This document shows, piece after piece, positions 10,617 to 19,860 of a DNA stretch of 64,000 nt. Position numbers and translations under genes: made by a program. The notes under the pieces are model-generated. The model worked only from the letters and a program-made list of their open reading frames with translations. It did no database searches and was not told the DNA's origin. The stretch covers positions 1-64,000 of the forward strand of contig JAWZYU010000723.1 of NCBI GenBank assembly GCA_038380435.1. Reading direction: 5' to 3'. The DNA comes from Ryuthela nishihirai (taxonomy: Eukaryota; Arthropoda; Arachnida; Araneae; Heptathelidae). Each line of letters starts with the position of its first letter. Within the stretch, counting starts at the first letter, position 1.

Positions 10617-11199
10617 CAGGGTGAATCTGAAAAAGTGGGCAAAACTTTACGGGGTGGTAGAACGCAGCTATACGAGCAATATTCGTCATAGAATGTATGG
10701 TCGGAACGCAAGCGGTGAGAAGTTAAAAGGTAGTTTTCCACTGTCACATTTAAAGAATGAACACAAGAAGGAGAGGAGATACTTCAGAAAACATTTTATT
10801 AACAGGAATGTAATTGAGGTACATGCTCAAAGAAATTGCTCAAAAGAGCTGCCGCCAGCTGTAATGCAGACTTCACACCTGCGGGATAGGGACCGACGCA
10901 CATTTGCGAAGACACCAGGCATTTCCCGAATATCGCCGGCAACAACGGCGATCCTGGCGACTAGATCCATATCGGTTTCAATGGGGCACTCGTAGATTAG
11001 GCTTATCCGCCATTTCGTGGTTAGTATAACCATCCTCTCGGCAATCCACGGTAGAAATGCCGTTGGATGCGAGGACCGACCCTTTTATACCATTTCCAAC
11101 GCCACCTATTTCCGACCATACATTCTATGGCGAATATTGCTCGTATAGCTGCGTTCTACCACCCCGTAAAGTTTTGCCCACTTTTTCAGATTCACCCTG
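10617..11199. mobile_element. Tc1/mariner-like element with 93 bp inverted ends
   Basis: The ends begin CAGGGTGAATCTGAAAAAG and are flanked by TA (10615-10616 and 11200-11201). The inverted repeats at 10617-10709 and 11107-11199 differ at about one position. The interior is unique and carries a transposase C-terminal remnant on the minus strand, so this is an internally deleted copy of a formerly coding element. Confidence 0.9.
10827..11033 (-). pseudogene. Transposase C-terminal remnant
   Basis: The frame ends PGVFANVRRSLSRRCEVC and then GGSSFEQFL before a stop. Upstream it reads PIETDMDLVARI. From memory, this matches the extreme C-terminus of mariner/Tc-type DDE transposases common in arthropods (a run of the type P-V-E-T-D, R-I-x-x-A, then R-R-C-x-x-C-I and F-E-x-L-L). 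The DDE catalytic core and the DNA-binding domain are absent, so it cannot be active. It lies inside the inverted repeats, which links those ends to this transposase family. Confidence 0.7.
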
Positions 11200-11332
11200 T
11201 ATATGTCGCATTTTTTTTTATCAATCTATCAATCATACTTCTAAGGCAGAAATAACATTTCAAAGACCTCAAATATTATTATACATATTTAACATATATA
11301 TATATGCATCAATTTCTTCAAAGTCTATTTAC

Positions 11333-11519
11333 GAGGTTCGAGTCCCAACTATTCCTGTATTGAGATTTGCTCCACTATTCCTCTCTTTCCCCGCTGAGAA
11401 AGGGAACACCGACAAGCTTCTGTAGGAGGGATTTCATCTGTGCACGTTAAAGAATACACACACTTGATAGGAGGATTCCTCGTAAGAGCTGTCCGGGGGA
11501 TACTCTTCCCCATCCTTCT
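11333..11519 (+). mobile_element. SINE-T, diverged fragment
   Basis: It starts at the B box (GGTTCGAGTCCCAACT) and runs through GTGCACGTTAAAGAA to CTTCCCCATCCTTCT. The 3' end is missing. Confidence 0.65.
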
Positions 11520-12309
11520 GGGCTGAGACTGGCTGAATTGTAGTGCGCCCGACGCGTAATCTGCAGTTCCCAGATTCAAATTCCTCCTGTGCCAGCGTTA
11601 AGATTTATCTCTTCTAACTCCACTCTACCCCTGCCCATGGTCAGAAAAGGGACATCAACAGGCTTGGAAAGTCCTCCGTCCATCAGCTGGGACATTAATC
11701 CGTGGCTCTGTGTGGAGGAGAGGCTTACTCTGTGCACATTAAAGAACACCCTGGATGGTCTTGATGGAAGGCTATCATCTTTCTCTTAACAGCTGTCCAG
11801 TGGGTTCCTTTCCCCCCGGCCTTCTCTTAGCCCTTAGGGTACTTGTGACCTGGCTTTGGGTTGGGTTGTTTTACTTCTGAGCGGCACTTTTTTGCACACC
11901 ATGGGCTAAATGGCCAGGTCACATGGACCCCAAAGGCTCAGAGAAGGTTGGGGGAGGGGACCCACTGGAACAGCTGTTGGGAGACAGATGGTAGCCTCCC
12001 GTCAAGGCCATCCAGCGTGTTCTTTAACGTGCACAGGGTATGGCTCTCTCACACACGGGGCCACGGCTTAACGTCCCATCCGACGGACGGCGGCCTTTCC
12101 AAACCCATCGGTGTCCCCTACTGACCGTGGGCAGGGCGGGGAATTTTTGCGGAGATAAATCTCAACGTTGACCCAGCTGGGTCTCAAACCTGGGAACTAC
12201 AGATTACGAGCCTGGCGCGCTACCGACTGAGCCACCCCCGCCCCAATGTTTACCTGGCCGTTTAACGCATTATATGCATAAAAGTGCCGCTCAGTAGTAA
12301 ACCCAACCT
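11520..12309 (+). mobile_element. SINE-T split by a second SINE-T
   Basis: The 5' part is 11520-11856 (head with ACGCGTAATC and a degraded B box). The 3' part, CTGGCCGTTTAACGC through AAGTGCCGCTCAG, resumes at about 12252. The sequence between is a younger SINE-T in the opposite orientation. Confidence 0.8.
11857..12248 (-). mobile_element. SINE-T, full length, nested
   Basis: It interrupts the older copy at ACCTGGC. An approximate duplication (ACCTGGCTTT left, ACCTGGCCGTTT right) marks the target site. The head, with A and B boxes, is intact. Confidence 0.88.
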
Positions 12310-12333
12310 AACTCTATTCGTCAGCTGCCTATT

Positions 12334-12700
12334 GGATGGGGATGGTTAAGTCGACAGCACGCTAGACTCGTAATCTGCAGTTCCCAGATTCGAGTCCCAG
12401 CTGAGCCAGCTTTGAGATTTATCTCCACAAAACTCGGCGCCCTCTCCTCGGATGGGATGTTAAGCTGTGGTTCCGTGTGCGGGAGAGATGTATCCTATGC
12501 ACGCTATCGAACACGCTGGGTGGCCTTGATGGTCGTACTATCAACGTAGTTCGTCATTACATTCTATTTTCAAGCTACCATCTGTCTCCTAGCAGCTGTC
12601 TGTCGAGTTCCCTTCACCCAACTTTCTCTGAGTCCTCGGGGTACTAAAAAGTGCTGCTAAAATATGTACTAAAAAGTGCTGCTAAGAAGTAAAACAACCT
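12334..12700 (+). mobile_element. SINE-T, diverged
   Basis: The head loop GACTCGTAATC is kept. A foreign segment of about 45 bp (12531-12575) interrupts the body. Near the 3' end GTACTAAAAAGTGCTGCTAA is duplicated in tandem (about 12641-12684). Confidence 0.75.
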
Positions 12701-12786
12701 CATTTTTTCCAAGCTCTGAATTTTATAAAAATGGAAAAAAAAGGGGTCAAAAAATAAGAAAAGGTTTTTCATTTTATCTTTTATAG

Positions 12787-12978
12787 ACTGCAACCGTGAC
12801 TGAAGTCTTGACCACACAGCGATCCAATCTGGAACTGGATCTCATTTCCCCTTCGCTCGCGGAAGAGAAGAGTGGCCACGATGTAGGTGAAGTGTTTTTG
12901 CACCGCCTACACTCCTTTCACAGAAAATCTTGGCTCCGATTGACGATCTGTATCCACACCGAAGTGAGAAAGAAGTGA
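12787..12978 (+). other. Possible exon, very uncertain
   Basis: A pyrimidine-rich stretch ending TTTTATAG precedes an open frame that reads TVTEVLTTQRSNLELDL and continues to a stop at 12976-12978. Possible GT donors lie within it (for example GTAGGT near 12882). The composition is more gene-like than that of its neighbours. I recognise no family, and chance is a fair explanation. Confidence 0.15.
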
Positions 12979-13250
12979 GATCTCGTTCTGCTGTTACCTT
13001 GACTACGGGATCAATGAAGAAATCTTTTATTCCGAATTCGGACTGACTATAGACGATTGATCTCAGAATATCAACCCATAGAAGATGAAGACAAACATGG
13101 ATTTCGATAAAGCAACGCCAAATATAAAAGTAACTTCACGGCGGCAAAAATAACATTGTCGTTTATTATTATTTGCTTTTCTATCTGTTCGTTGTTTTTT
13201 AATTATTAAAAGAAAGTATAGCTGCTTGGTTTTCTCTTTAGCTTCGTGTT
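12979..13250. other. No recognised feature
   Basis: Non-repetitive sequence that becomes AT-rich toward the SINE-T at 13263. Confidence 0.4.
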
Positions 13251-13262
13251 CGTGTAGTTCTT

Positions 13263-13646
13263 GGGGGCGTGGGTGGCTCAGTCAGTAGCGCGCCAGGCTC
13301 GTAATCTGTAGTTCCCAGGTTCGAATCCCAGATGGGTCAGCGTTGAGATTTATCTCCGGAAAAATTCCCCGCCCTGCCCACGTCAGTAAGGGACACCGAT
13401 GGGCTTGGAAAGTCCGCCGTCCGTCGGATGGGACGTTTAGCCGTGGCTCCGTGTACGGGAGAGCCATACCCTGTGCACGTTAAAGAACACACTGGATGGC
13501 CTTGACGGGAGGCTATCATCTGTCTCCCAACAGCTGTTCCATTGGGTCCCCTGTCCCAACCTTCTCTGAGCCTTTGGGGTCCATGTGACCTGGCCATTTA
13601 GCCCATGGTGTGCAAAAAAGTGCCGCTCAGAGGTAAAACAACCCAA
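13263..13646 (+). mobile_element. SINE-T, full length
   Basis: A 12 bp target duplication, CGTGTAGTTCTT, lies at 13251-13262 and 13647-13658. All blocks from A box to AACCCAAC tail are present. Confidence 0.95.
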
Positions 13647-13658
13647 CGTGTAGTTCTT

Positions 13659-14036
13659 TTATGAGAGGCATTTCTTTGAGTAGAATCAAGGTTTGAACGC
13701 GCACAAACTGTGAACCCTTTTAATGATTTTTATCCGGCCAGCGTGAAAATTAGAAATATGAAACATTTTTTTTTATTTGTCTGTAGTAAAATGAATAGTG
13801 TTCCAATAAAACGAAAGATGACAATCTGAATAACATCGTGCAGCATTGAAGCCGACCAGTTCCATAATTCACTACGGCTTCGATAAGCCAACTTCAGTTT
13901 TGAAATTAAAATCAGCTTTATATTAATATTTAATACTTTTTTTCGTATTATTTTGTACCTATATATATATGACAAGTAACACGTGATAAACAGAGTTAAA
14001 CATTTCTTTTTTTGTTCTTTTGATCGCACCCTTCTT
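13659..14036. other. AT-rich sequence, no gene seen
   Basis: A minus-strand open frame (13730-14113) runs into the LINE 3' UTR and has no recognisable domain. Confidence 0.4.
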
Positions 14037-14304
14037 CTAACTACTAATTCAAATTCAAATTTATTATAACATAGAGAAATACACGAGGACAATAAACGCA
14101 CAATGCACAACACTTTGTCAAATACAATATCAATACACTTTACAAAGAACAGAGAAACAATAAAAGCACAAAACCAAGCAAAACTATGAATAGGTACATA
14201 TGAACAAACAAGACGCTTTCGAGCTCTTCCAGGTTATAAAAAAAAATAATTAATTTTTGTTAAAGAAAATAAAGTAAATAAAAAATAACAAATATAAAAA
14301 AATA

Positions 14305-14814
14305 TTAACTATTACGAGTGGTGTGGGTATGCAGCTGTACCAAATATATAACCATTGATATATTAATAATATAAACTAATAAATCTAATTTATGTCTAGC
14401 TATTATTTTTAGTATTTTTACATTTACGGTATCGTATCCTACAGCTTTATTTGTATCTAAATTTGAAGTTAAATTCAAGAGTTCTCCTTCGTCTGTATTC
14501 ATAAAATACATAGAACTCAAGACTGGTTGTTGATCAGATACGCTAAAATTTGATTGCGATTGCCGAGATACAGATAAACTTCGGTTACTATTAACATTTG
14601 TAAAAAATTCATTAATTTCATTCACTACAAAATTAGTTTCTTTATTATTTGGAAAAATCTTATGAGCTGTTGATGTCCCTGTTATGTCATTTATTAATTT
14701 CCACTGTCGTCGTCGACCATTGTTACAGTTAGTAAATAAATTCCTATAATATAAATTCTTTGCATTTTTTATAGTTGTTTTTAAGTTTTTATTGTAATCT
14801 TTACATTTATTCAT
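14305..14814 (-). pseudogene. LINE ORF2, linker and start of the reverse transcriptase
   Basis: The frame includes YYRNLFTNCNNGRRRQWKLI, NEFFTNV and, near the end, DTNKAVGYDTVNVKILK. The last has the position and spacing of the early reverse-transcriptase motif usually written K-S-x-G-x-D-x-I. About 20 residues later the similarity stops and the frame ends at a stop. The YxDD catalytic motif and everything after it are missing. Confidence 0.75.
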
Positions 14815-14854
14815 ATAAGCAATAACTAAAGGATACTTTTTTTGCTTTTTTATA

Positions 14855-15304
14855 TTACTTTTCTTTTTTATTTATAATATTTAAGATTTCACATGTAATC
14901 CATTTTTCATTAATACCTATAACTTTATTTTTATCTCTCACACCATCAATATTATAAGTACAATCCTGCATCGCTGTATAAACCATATTAATAAATTCTT
15001 GATAAACCAAGTTAACGTTTTTGCATGCAAAGATATCGTTATCCAATTTATTGTCCCTTATTTTATTTTCCAGTTTCAGATAATTCATCCTAGTGATGCC
15101 ATGCAAGTTTTTATTGTTTGTATTTATTTTGTTCATTTTTTGTGATTTTATAATCATTAAAATTGGGTAATGGTCTGTTATTTCAATCATGCATATAGCA
15201 CATTTATTTTTGAACATGGAATTAACATTTCTAATAAATAGATGATCAATACAACTAGCTGTTGTTGATGTAACCCTAGCCATTTCGTTTATACAGTCGC
15301 TCAA
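14855..15304 (-). pseudogene. LINE ORF2, endonuclease C-terminal part
   Basis: TRVTSTTxSCIDHxF-type sequence is visible as ARVTSTTASCIDHLFIRN, followed by ITDHYPILM. This matches the S-D-H end motif of apurinic-like LINE endonucleases, here with T in place of S. It is separated from the N-terminal part by MITE-A. Removing the MITE and one TA copy keeps the reading frame across the junction. Confidence 0.8.
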
Positions 15305-15507
15305 AAAAGTATCCGAACACTAGGGTTGATTACAGAATTGAGAAAAAATATCTGGCAACGATTTTTTTAGAAATTAGTGATCTGGCAACCTTCGTGTCAC
15401 GTGACACGAAGGTTGCCAGATCACTAATTTCTAAAAAAAATCGTTGCCAGATATTTTTTTTAATTCTGTAATCAATCGTAGTGTTCGGATACTTTTTTGA
15501 GCGACTG
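15294..15507. mobile_element. MITE-A, 214 bp palindrome
   Basis: The ends CAGTCGCTCAAAAAAGTATC are flanked by TA (15292-15293 and 15508-15509). The arms are nearly perfect complements that meet at TTCGTGTCACGTGACACGAA. It is inserted in the LINE endonuclease. Confidence 0.95.
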
Positions 15508-15509
15508 TA

Positions 15510-16115
15510 CATGATATAAACCCAAATGAGGCCATTATACTTAAATATCTCTAAACTTCATTATTGTTACTATTCAGATCCAAATTCATATCACCAATTA
15601 TATATACATTTTTATATTTTACCTTTTTCTAAATAACATTCCAACTCATCTAAAAAAGATTTTATAGTGTATTTATGAGATCTGTAAATGGGAATGATGC
15701 ATAAATTTAATTTATCATACACCTCTAAAATCTCAGCAGTATTAAATTTTCGGCTAAGTTTATTTTCTTCCATTGATAAATTATTTTTAAAGCAAATTAT
15801 GTTATCACCTGATTTATTATAATCTCTCCCATTAATAAAACAGTTATATTCAAAAATCTTAAAATGATCCACTTCATAGTCATTAATCCATGTTTCACTC
15901 AAAGCAAGGACATCAATAATATAATTTATATTACATAGTAACATAAGAACTTCCTCAAACTTTTTACGCATACTCCTTATATTAACATGAAATAGATTCA
16001 AATTATTACTTAATTCATCATTATTGTCTATAAAGTTACCTGAGTAAAAATCTATTCATGCTTGAAAATCAACAACCTTTTCACATAACGATTCTTCAAT
16101 TTCAAAATCCTCCAT
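15510..16115 (-). pseudogene. LINE ORF2 start and endonuclease N-terminal part
   Basis: ORF2 would start at the ATG at 16115-16113. It has an in-frame TGA after 19 codons and is then open from 16001 with FHVNIRSM and VLALSETWI, both typical of LINE endonucleases. A frame change near 15615 precedes YIIGDMNLDLN, the G-D-x-N catalytic motif. Another stop follows about six codons later. It is clearly a dead copy. Confidence 0.82.
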
Positions 16116-16221
16116 TACAAATGATCAAAGTCATTCTCACTTATTATTCGAATTATTGTCGAATTTTCGGTCTTCCTCAGAAAAATCTTACCATCTTTGA
16201 GCCATAAAAATTTGTAATTGG
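16115..16221 (-). pseudogene. LINE ORF1, C-terminal end
   Basis: The frame reads NYKFLWLKDGKIFLRK and TIIRIISENDFDHL, then stop. This resembles the C-terminal block shared by many LINE ORF1 proteins (K-Y-x-W-x-K-D-G-x-I-x-x-R-K). The TAA stop (16117-16115) overlaps the ORF2 ATG (16115-16113) as TAATG. Confidence 0.75.
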
Positions 16222-16355
16222 TGTTGTTTTTCTGCTGAGGTCCTGCCATCCTCTCAGACCTTCTACTCTGGCATATAAACTGACAGGCTCCTGTCAGACC
16301 TCTGTGGCAAGCAGCTGCTTGAGGGGGTATTTATTTTTATTTTTTTTTTATTTTG
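16222..16355 (+). mobile_element. SINE-S, 5' truncated, in LINE ORF1
   Basis: It starts at TTTTTCTGCTGAGGTCCTG and ends in TATTTTTATTTTTTTTTATT. It separates two pieces of LINE ORF1. No clear target duplication is left. Confidence 0.85.
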
Positions 16356-16547
16356 GCATCAAAGAACAATTTCTTGTAATATCTGCAAATATGCTTATTT
16401 ACGTAAATTTTGGTGGTTCCAAATCTTTTATCTACTTCCTTAACAGCAACTGTTCTCTTCAGTTTAAAAGCTTTCACCCATTCATCGCGTTTTGCTCTAT
16501 TTGTAAACTGAACTATCACTGGTCTAGTTTTACCTTTCAAAGTTGGT
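16337..16547 (-). pseudogene. LINE ORF1, middle part
   Basis: KGKTRPVIVQFTNRAKRDEW fits the RRM-like middle of LINE ORF1 proteins (R-P-I-I-V-x-F, then R-x-x-W). It ends near KKLFFDAK, where the SINE-S interrupts. A third piece, NNISKTLKVDNMDIVTAH, lies beyond the MITE-A at 16720-16766 and continues the same domain with stops. Confidence 0.7.
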
Positions 16548-16548
16548 A

Positions 16549-16697
16549 CAGTCGCTCAAAAAAGTATCCGAACTCTATGGATGATTACAGAATTCAGGAA
16601 AAATATCTGGCAACGAATTTCTAAAAAAATCGTTGCCAGATATTTTTCCTGAATTCTGTAATCATCCATAGTGTTCGGATACTTTTTTGAGCGACTG
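16549..16697. mobile_element. MITE-A, 149 bp palindrome
   Basis: TA flanks at 16547-16548 and 16698-16699. The ends match the 15294 copy, but the arms are shorter and meet at CGAATTTCTAAAAAAATCG. The GATCTGGCAACCTTCGTG part is deleted symmetrically. Confidence 0.95.
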
Positions 16698-16766
16698 TAC
16701 TCTATCAATGCGCAGTCACAATATCCATATTATCCACTTTTAAAGTTTTTGAAATATTATTCACAG

Positions 16767-16845
16767 CAGGCACGGATCTAGAAAAACTGAGGGGGGGGGG
16801 GTGAAGTGATCCGAGTGAAAATGAGACCGGGGGGGGGGGGGGGGG
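16767..16845. mobile_element. hAT-like element, left-end fragment
   Basis: It begins CAGGCACGGATCTAGAAAAA and passes into G-runs. The same start occurs at about 21868. A SINE-T array cuts it off. Confidence 0.5.
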
Positions 16846-17385
16846 TTGTTGGGTTGTTTTACCTCTGAGTGGAACTTTTTTGCACACCATGGGCTAAATG
16901 GCCAGGTCACATGGACCCCGAAGGCTCAGAGAAGGTTGGGGGAGGGGACCCTCTGGAACAGCTGTTGGGAGACAGATGGTAGCCTCCCGTCAAGGCCATC
17001 CAGCGTGTTCTTTAATGGCACTTTTTTGCACACCATGGGCTAAATGGCCAGGTCACATGAACCCCGAAGGCTGAGAGAAGGTTGGGGGAGGGGACCCACT
17101 GGAACAGCTGTTGGGAGACAGATGGTAGCCTCCCGTCAAGGCCATCCAGCGTGTTCTTTAACGTGCACAGGGTATGGCTCTCTCCCGCACACGGGCCAAC
17201 GGCTTAACGTCCCATCCCGACCGTCGGCGGCCTTTCCAAGCCCATCGGTGTCCCCTACTGCAGGGCGAGGAGTTTTGCGGAGATAAATCTCAACGCTGAC
17301 CCATCTGGGACTCGAACTTGGGAACTGCAGATTATGAGCCTGGCGCGTTCCCGACTGGCGCGCTCCCGACTGCCCCCCCCCCCAA
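16846..17385 (-). mobile_element. SINE-T dimer
   Basis: The tail-side part is repeated in tandem. A partial unit (16846-17015) stops at TTCTTTAA and joins TGGCACTTTTTTGCAC of a longer unit (17016-17385). The same kind of junction is seen twice in the trimer at 30492. The head of the outer unit is damaged and ends in a duplicated GGCGCG(T/C)TCCCGACTG. Confidence 0.85.
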
Positions 17386-17510
17386 GGGGGAGACATAATC
17401 GAATCGAAGTCAACCTTAACGACGTTCCGGTATTCAATTTTCGTTTTCGTTTTAATACACTTTTAAAAATTTCTTGAAAAATACGAGTATTATATAATAT
17501 GACTTGTTAA

Positions 17511-17706
17511 CCCCACGCCAAAAGTACGGCGCGAAATATACTTTCCTTCCCATTGATAAGTTCATTCCTTCCCATTGATAAGTTCATTCCCAGTTTTCCA
17601 CCGTACTTTCCCAGTCACAATTAAATCCCACCAAAAGCTTGGCGCCAAACATATTATATCCATTGATAACTTCATTCGCAGCTTTTCACACGTACTCCAT
17701 TCACAA
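17511..17706. promoter_or_regulatory. Duplicated module with two E2F-like sites
   Basis: Two diverged direct copies (about 17511-17625 and 17626-17706) share CCAAAAG, then an E2F-like site, then CCATTGATAAGTTCATTC and GTACT. The sites are GGCGCGAAA (17528-17536) and GGCGCCAAA (17641-17649). The CCATTGATAAGTTCATTCC piece is itself doubled in the first copy. A regulatory role is inference from the motifs. Confidence 0.4.
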
Positions 17707-18000
17707 GGTAGGCGATGGCAGCGCCCCAGAAATCTCGGACGCCTTTCGAGGGATCACTCCCCACCCACGGCAGCTAAGAACCCCCATCCATCACACGAAG
17801 AGGGTCAGAACTAAGTGGGACCACCCCAAAAAATTCGGGATCGGTCGCTCAAGTAGCCGCGGAACTATGAGGAAACTACCGATTTCAGCCACCGATGACG
17901 TCACACGTGTCCGCCCGTTCGTTCTCCCGGAATTACGGCTATTATATGATATGATGTTTAATATTTTTAGTTTTCGTTCCAGTAATTAATATTTTGAAAG
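17707..18000. other. GC-richer unique sequence
   Basis: It contains TGACGTCA (17896-17903) next to ACACGTGT. A GT donor-like AAGGTAGGC occurs near 17706. An open frame spans 17639-17989 on the plus strand but shows no known domain. Confidence 0.35.
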
Positions 18001-18169
18001 GAGGGTTGGGGGAGGGGGGAGTCCTGGATCACAGGAAATATAATATTGTTTCTATTCGGTCCGATACTAAAAACATTTGCGTATCCCTGGTATAAAGCTC
18101 CAAAAAGTCAAATGTCTTGAAAAATGCGTGAAATACCGAAAGTAGAATATTTCTTTTTTGCTTTCATTT

Positions 18170-18668
18170 CAGGCGAGGGGAGATCCCCATTATCCTTACT
18201 AGCATTCTCAGCAAGGGGGGCGATCCCTATTATCCTTACTAGCATTCTCAGCGAGAGGGGGATCCCCATTATCCTAACTAGCATTCTCAACGAGGGGGAT
18301 TCCCCATTATCATTACTAGCATTCTCAGCGAGGGGGAATCCCCCATTATCCCTACTAGCATTCTCGGCGAGGGGAGATCCCCATTATCCTTACTAGCATT
18401 CTCAGCGAGGGGGCGATTCCCATTATCCTTACTAGCATTCTCAGCGAGGGGGGATCCCCATTATCCTTACTAGCATTCTCAACGAGGGGAGGATCCCCAT
18501 TATCCTTACTAGCATTCTCAGCGCGGGGGGCGATCCCCCATTATCCTTACTAGCATTCTCAACGAGGGGGATCCCCCATTATCCTTACTAGCATTCTCAG
18601 CGAGGGGGAATCCCCCATTATCCCTACTAGCATTCTCGGCGAGGGGAGATCCCCATTATTAACCTTAC
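18170..18668. repeat. Minisatellite, TTACTAGCATTCTCAGCGAG type
   Basis: There are about 13 units of 36-40 bp, each joining TTACTAGCATTCTCAGCGAG to a G-run, GATCCCC and ATTATCC. It shares its unit with the array at 22080. The flank before it (GAAAAATGCGTGAAATA) resembles the internal block of the hAT-like family. Confidence 0.95.
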
Positions 18669-19043
18669 TATCATTTTCAGAGGATGTATGTCGTACCCCT
18701 CACTCCCCCCCCCCCCCCCACACACACACACACAGAAGCGGCTCTGCTTGTGCCAATTGTTATCAAGTTTAAGAAAAACAATCTTTAGCAGGGTTGTGAT
18801 ACGAACCCATATCAACAGTCATAGATCCAACACCGCCGCCATTTAGAATTAAGTGATTGGTCGCCAATGTCTTAGGTGATTTCGTATTCTCAGAATTAGT
18901 TTAAAATTGCCTGACTCTCTGGAGTAATCTGATGAGTCTCAAGCCAAAGACAACGCTTTAAAAGTAGGTTTAGGAATAGAATGATCGTATCAAGAAAGCC
19001 AGATTGTGATTCACCATATTCATTTTAGGAACCTCCTTGAGAA
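18669..19043. other. Unique sequence with a C-run and CA repeat
   Basis: A C-run followed by (CA)n lies near 18705-18733. No gene seen. Confidence 0.5.
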
Positions 19044-19458
19044 GGGGGTGGGGTGGTGGCTCAGACGGTAGCGCGCCAGGCTCGTTATCTGCAGTTCCCA
19101 GATTCGAGTCCTAGCTGGGTCAGCGTTGAGATTTATCTCCGCAAAATTCCCCGCCCTGCCTACGGTCAGTAGGGGACACCGATGGGCTTGGAAAGTCCGC
19201 CGTCAGTCGGATGGGAAGTTAAGCCGTGGCCCCGTGTGCGGGAGAGCCATGCCCTGTGTGCCCGTGTGCCCGTGTGCGGGAGAACACGCTGGATGGCCTT
19301 GACGGGAGGCTACCATCTGTCTCCCAACAGCTGTTCCAGTAGATCCCCTCCCCCCAACCTTCTCTGAGCCTTCGGGGGTCCTTGTAACCTGGCCATTTAG
19401 CCCATGGTGTGCAAAAAAAGTGCCGCTCAGAGGTAAAACAAACAACCCGATCCAACCC
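19044..19458 (+). mobile_element. SINE-T, full length
   Basis: The A box has one change (TGGCTCAGACGG). The body includes a local duplication of CCCGTGTG near 19250-19275. TGAGAAG on both sides is a weak candidate target duplication. Confidence 0.88.
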
Positions 19459-19860
19459 TGAGAAGATTTCAAACCAACACCTCCTCTAACAGAAGGCTGG
19501 TGAACCAAATTATGACGTCAGCATATGTAGTTCTATAATAGAAATATTTCTTATTTCTTTCTTTCTATTATTATTAGTTGTTTGATTGACATATGTGTGA
19601 TATGATAATGTTTATTGATAAATATATCTTATTCAGAAGGAATCGTATTTATTTACAATTATCATAACGTTAATAAATGCACACAATTTTCTTTCTAAAT
19701 AAAGTATATTTATAAATCAACATTGCTATAAAGATTGGTATAAAAATACACCAGCAATAATAATAGAAATAAATAAATAAGTAAAGTCTGCATGACGTCA
19801 TAATTCTGTCCAACGGCTTTCTGTTATAAGAGGTGTTGTTTAAACTCTCCTTGCGTGGGG
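19459..19860. repeat. Inverted repeat, possible MITE
   Basis: The left arm (about 19462-19525) is the complement of the right arm (about 19787-19855) at roughly three quarters of positions. Both contain TGACGTCA and AACAGAA/TTCTGTT. The inner part is AT-rich. A second, direct copy of the right arm is at 20641-20714, beyond the SINE-T. Confidence 0.6.

Larger units (their letters stand above)
14037..16766 (-). mobile_element. Decayed LINE (non-LTR retrotransposon)
   Basis: Reading leftward, the order is ORF1 C-terminal part, ORF2 endonuclease, start of the reverse transcriptase, then a 3' UTR that ends in AATAAATTTGAATTTGAATT (near 14050). The 3' end looks intact, but most of the reverse transcriptase is missing, so the deletion is internal. 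The layout suggests the CR1/Jockey group broadly. Insertions inside it are MITE-A at 15294 and 16549 and SINE-S at 16222. A hAT-like fragment borders its 5' side. Confidence 0.85.
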
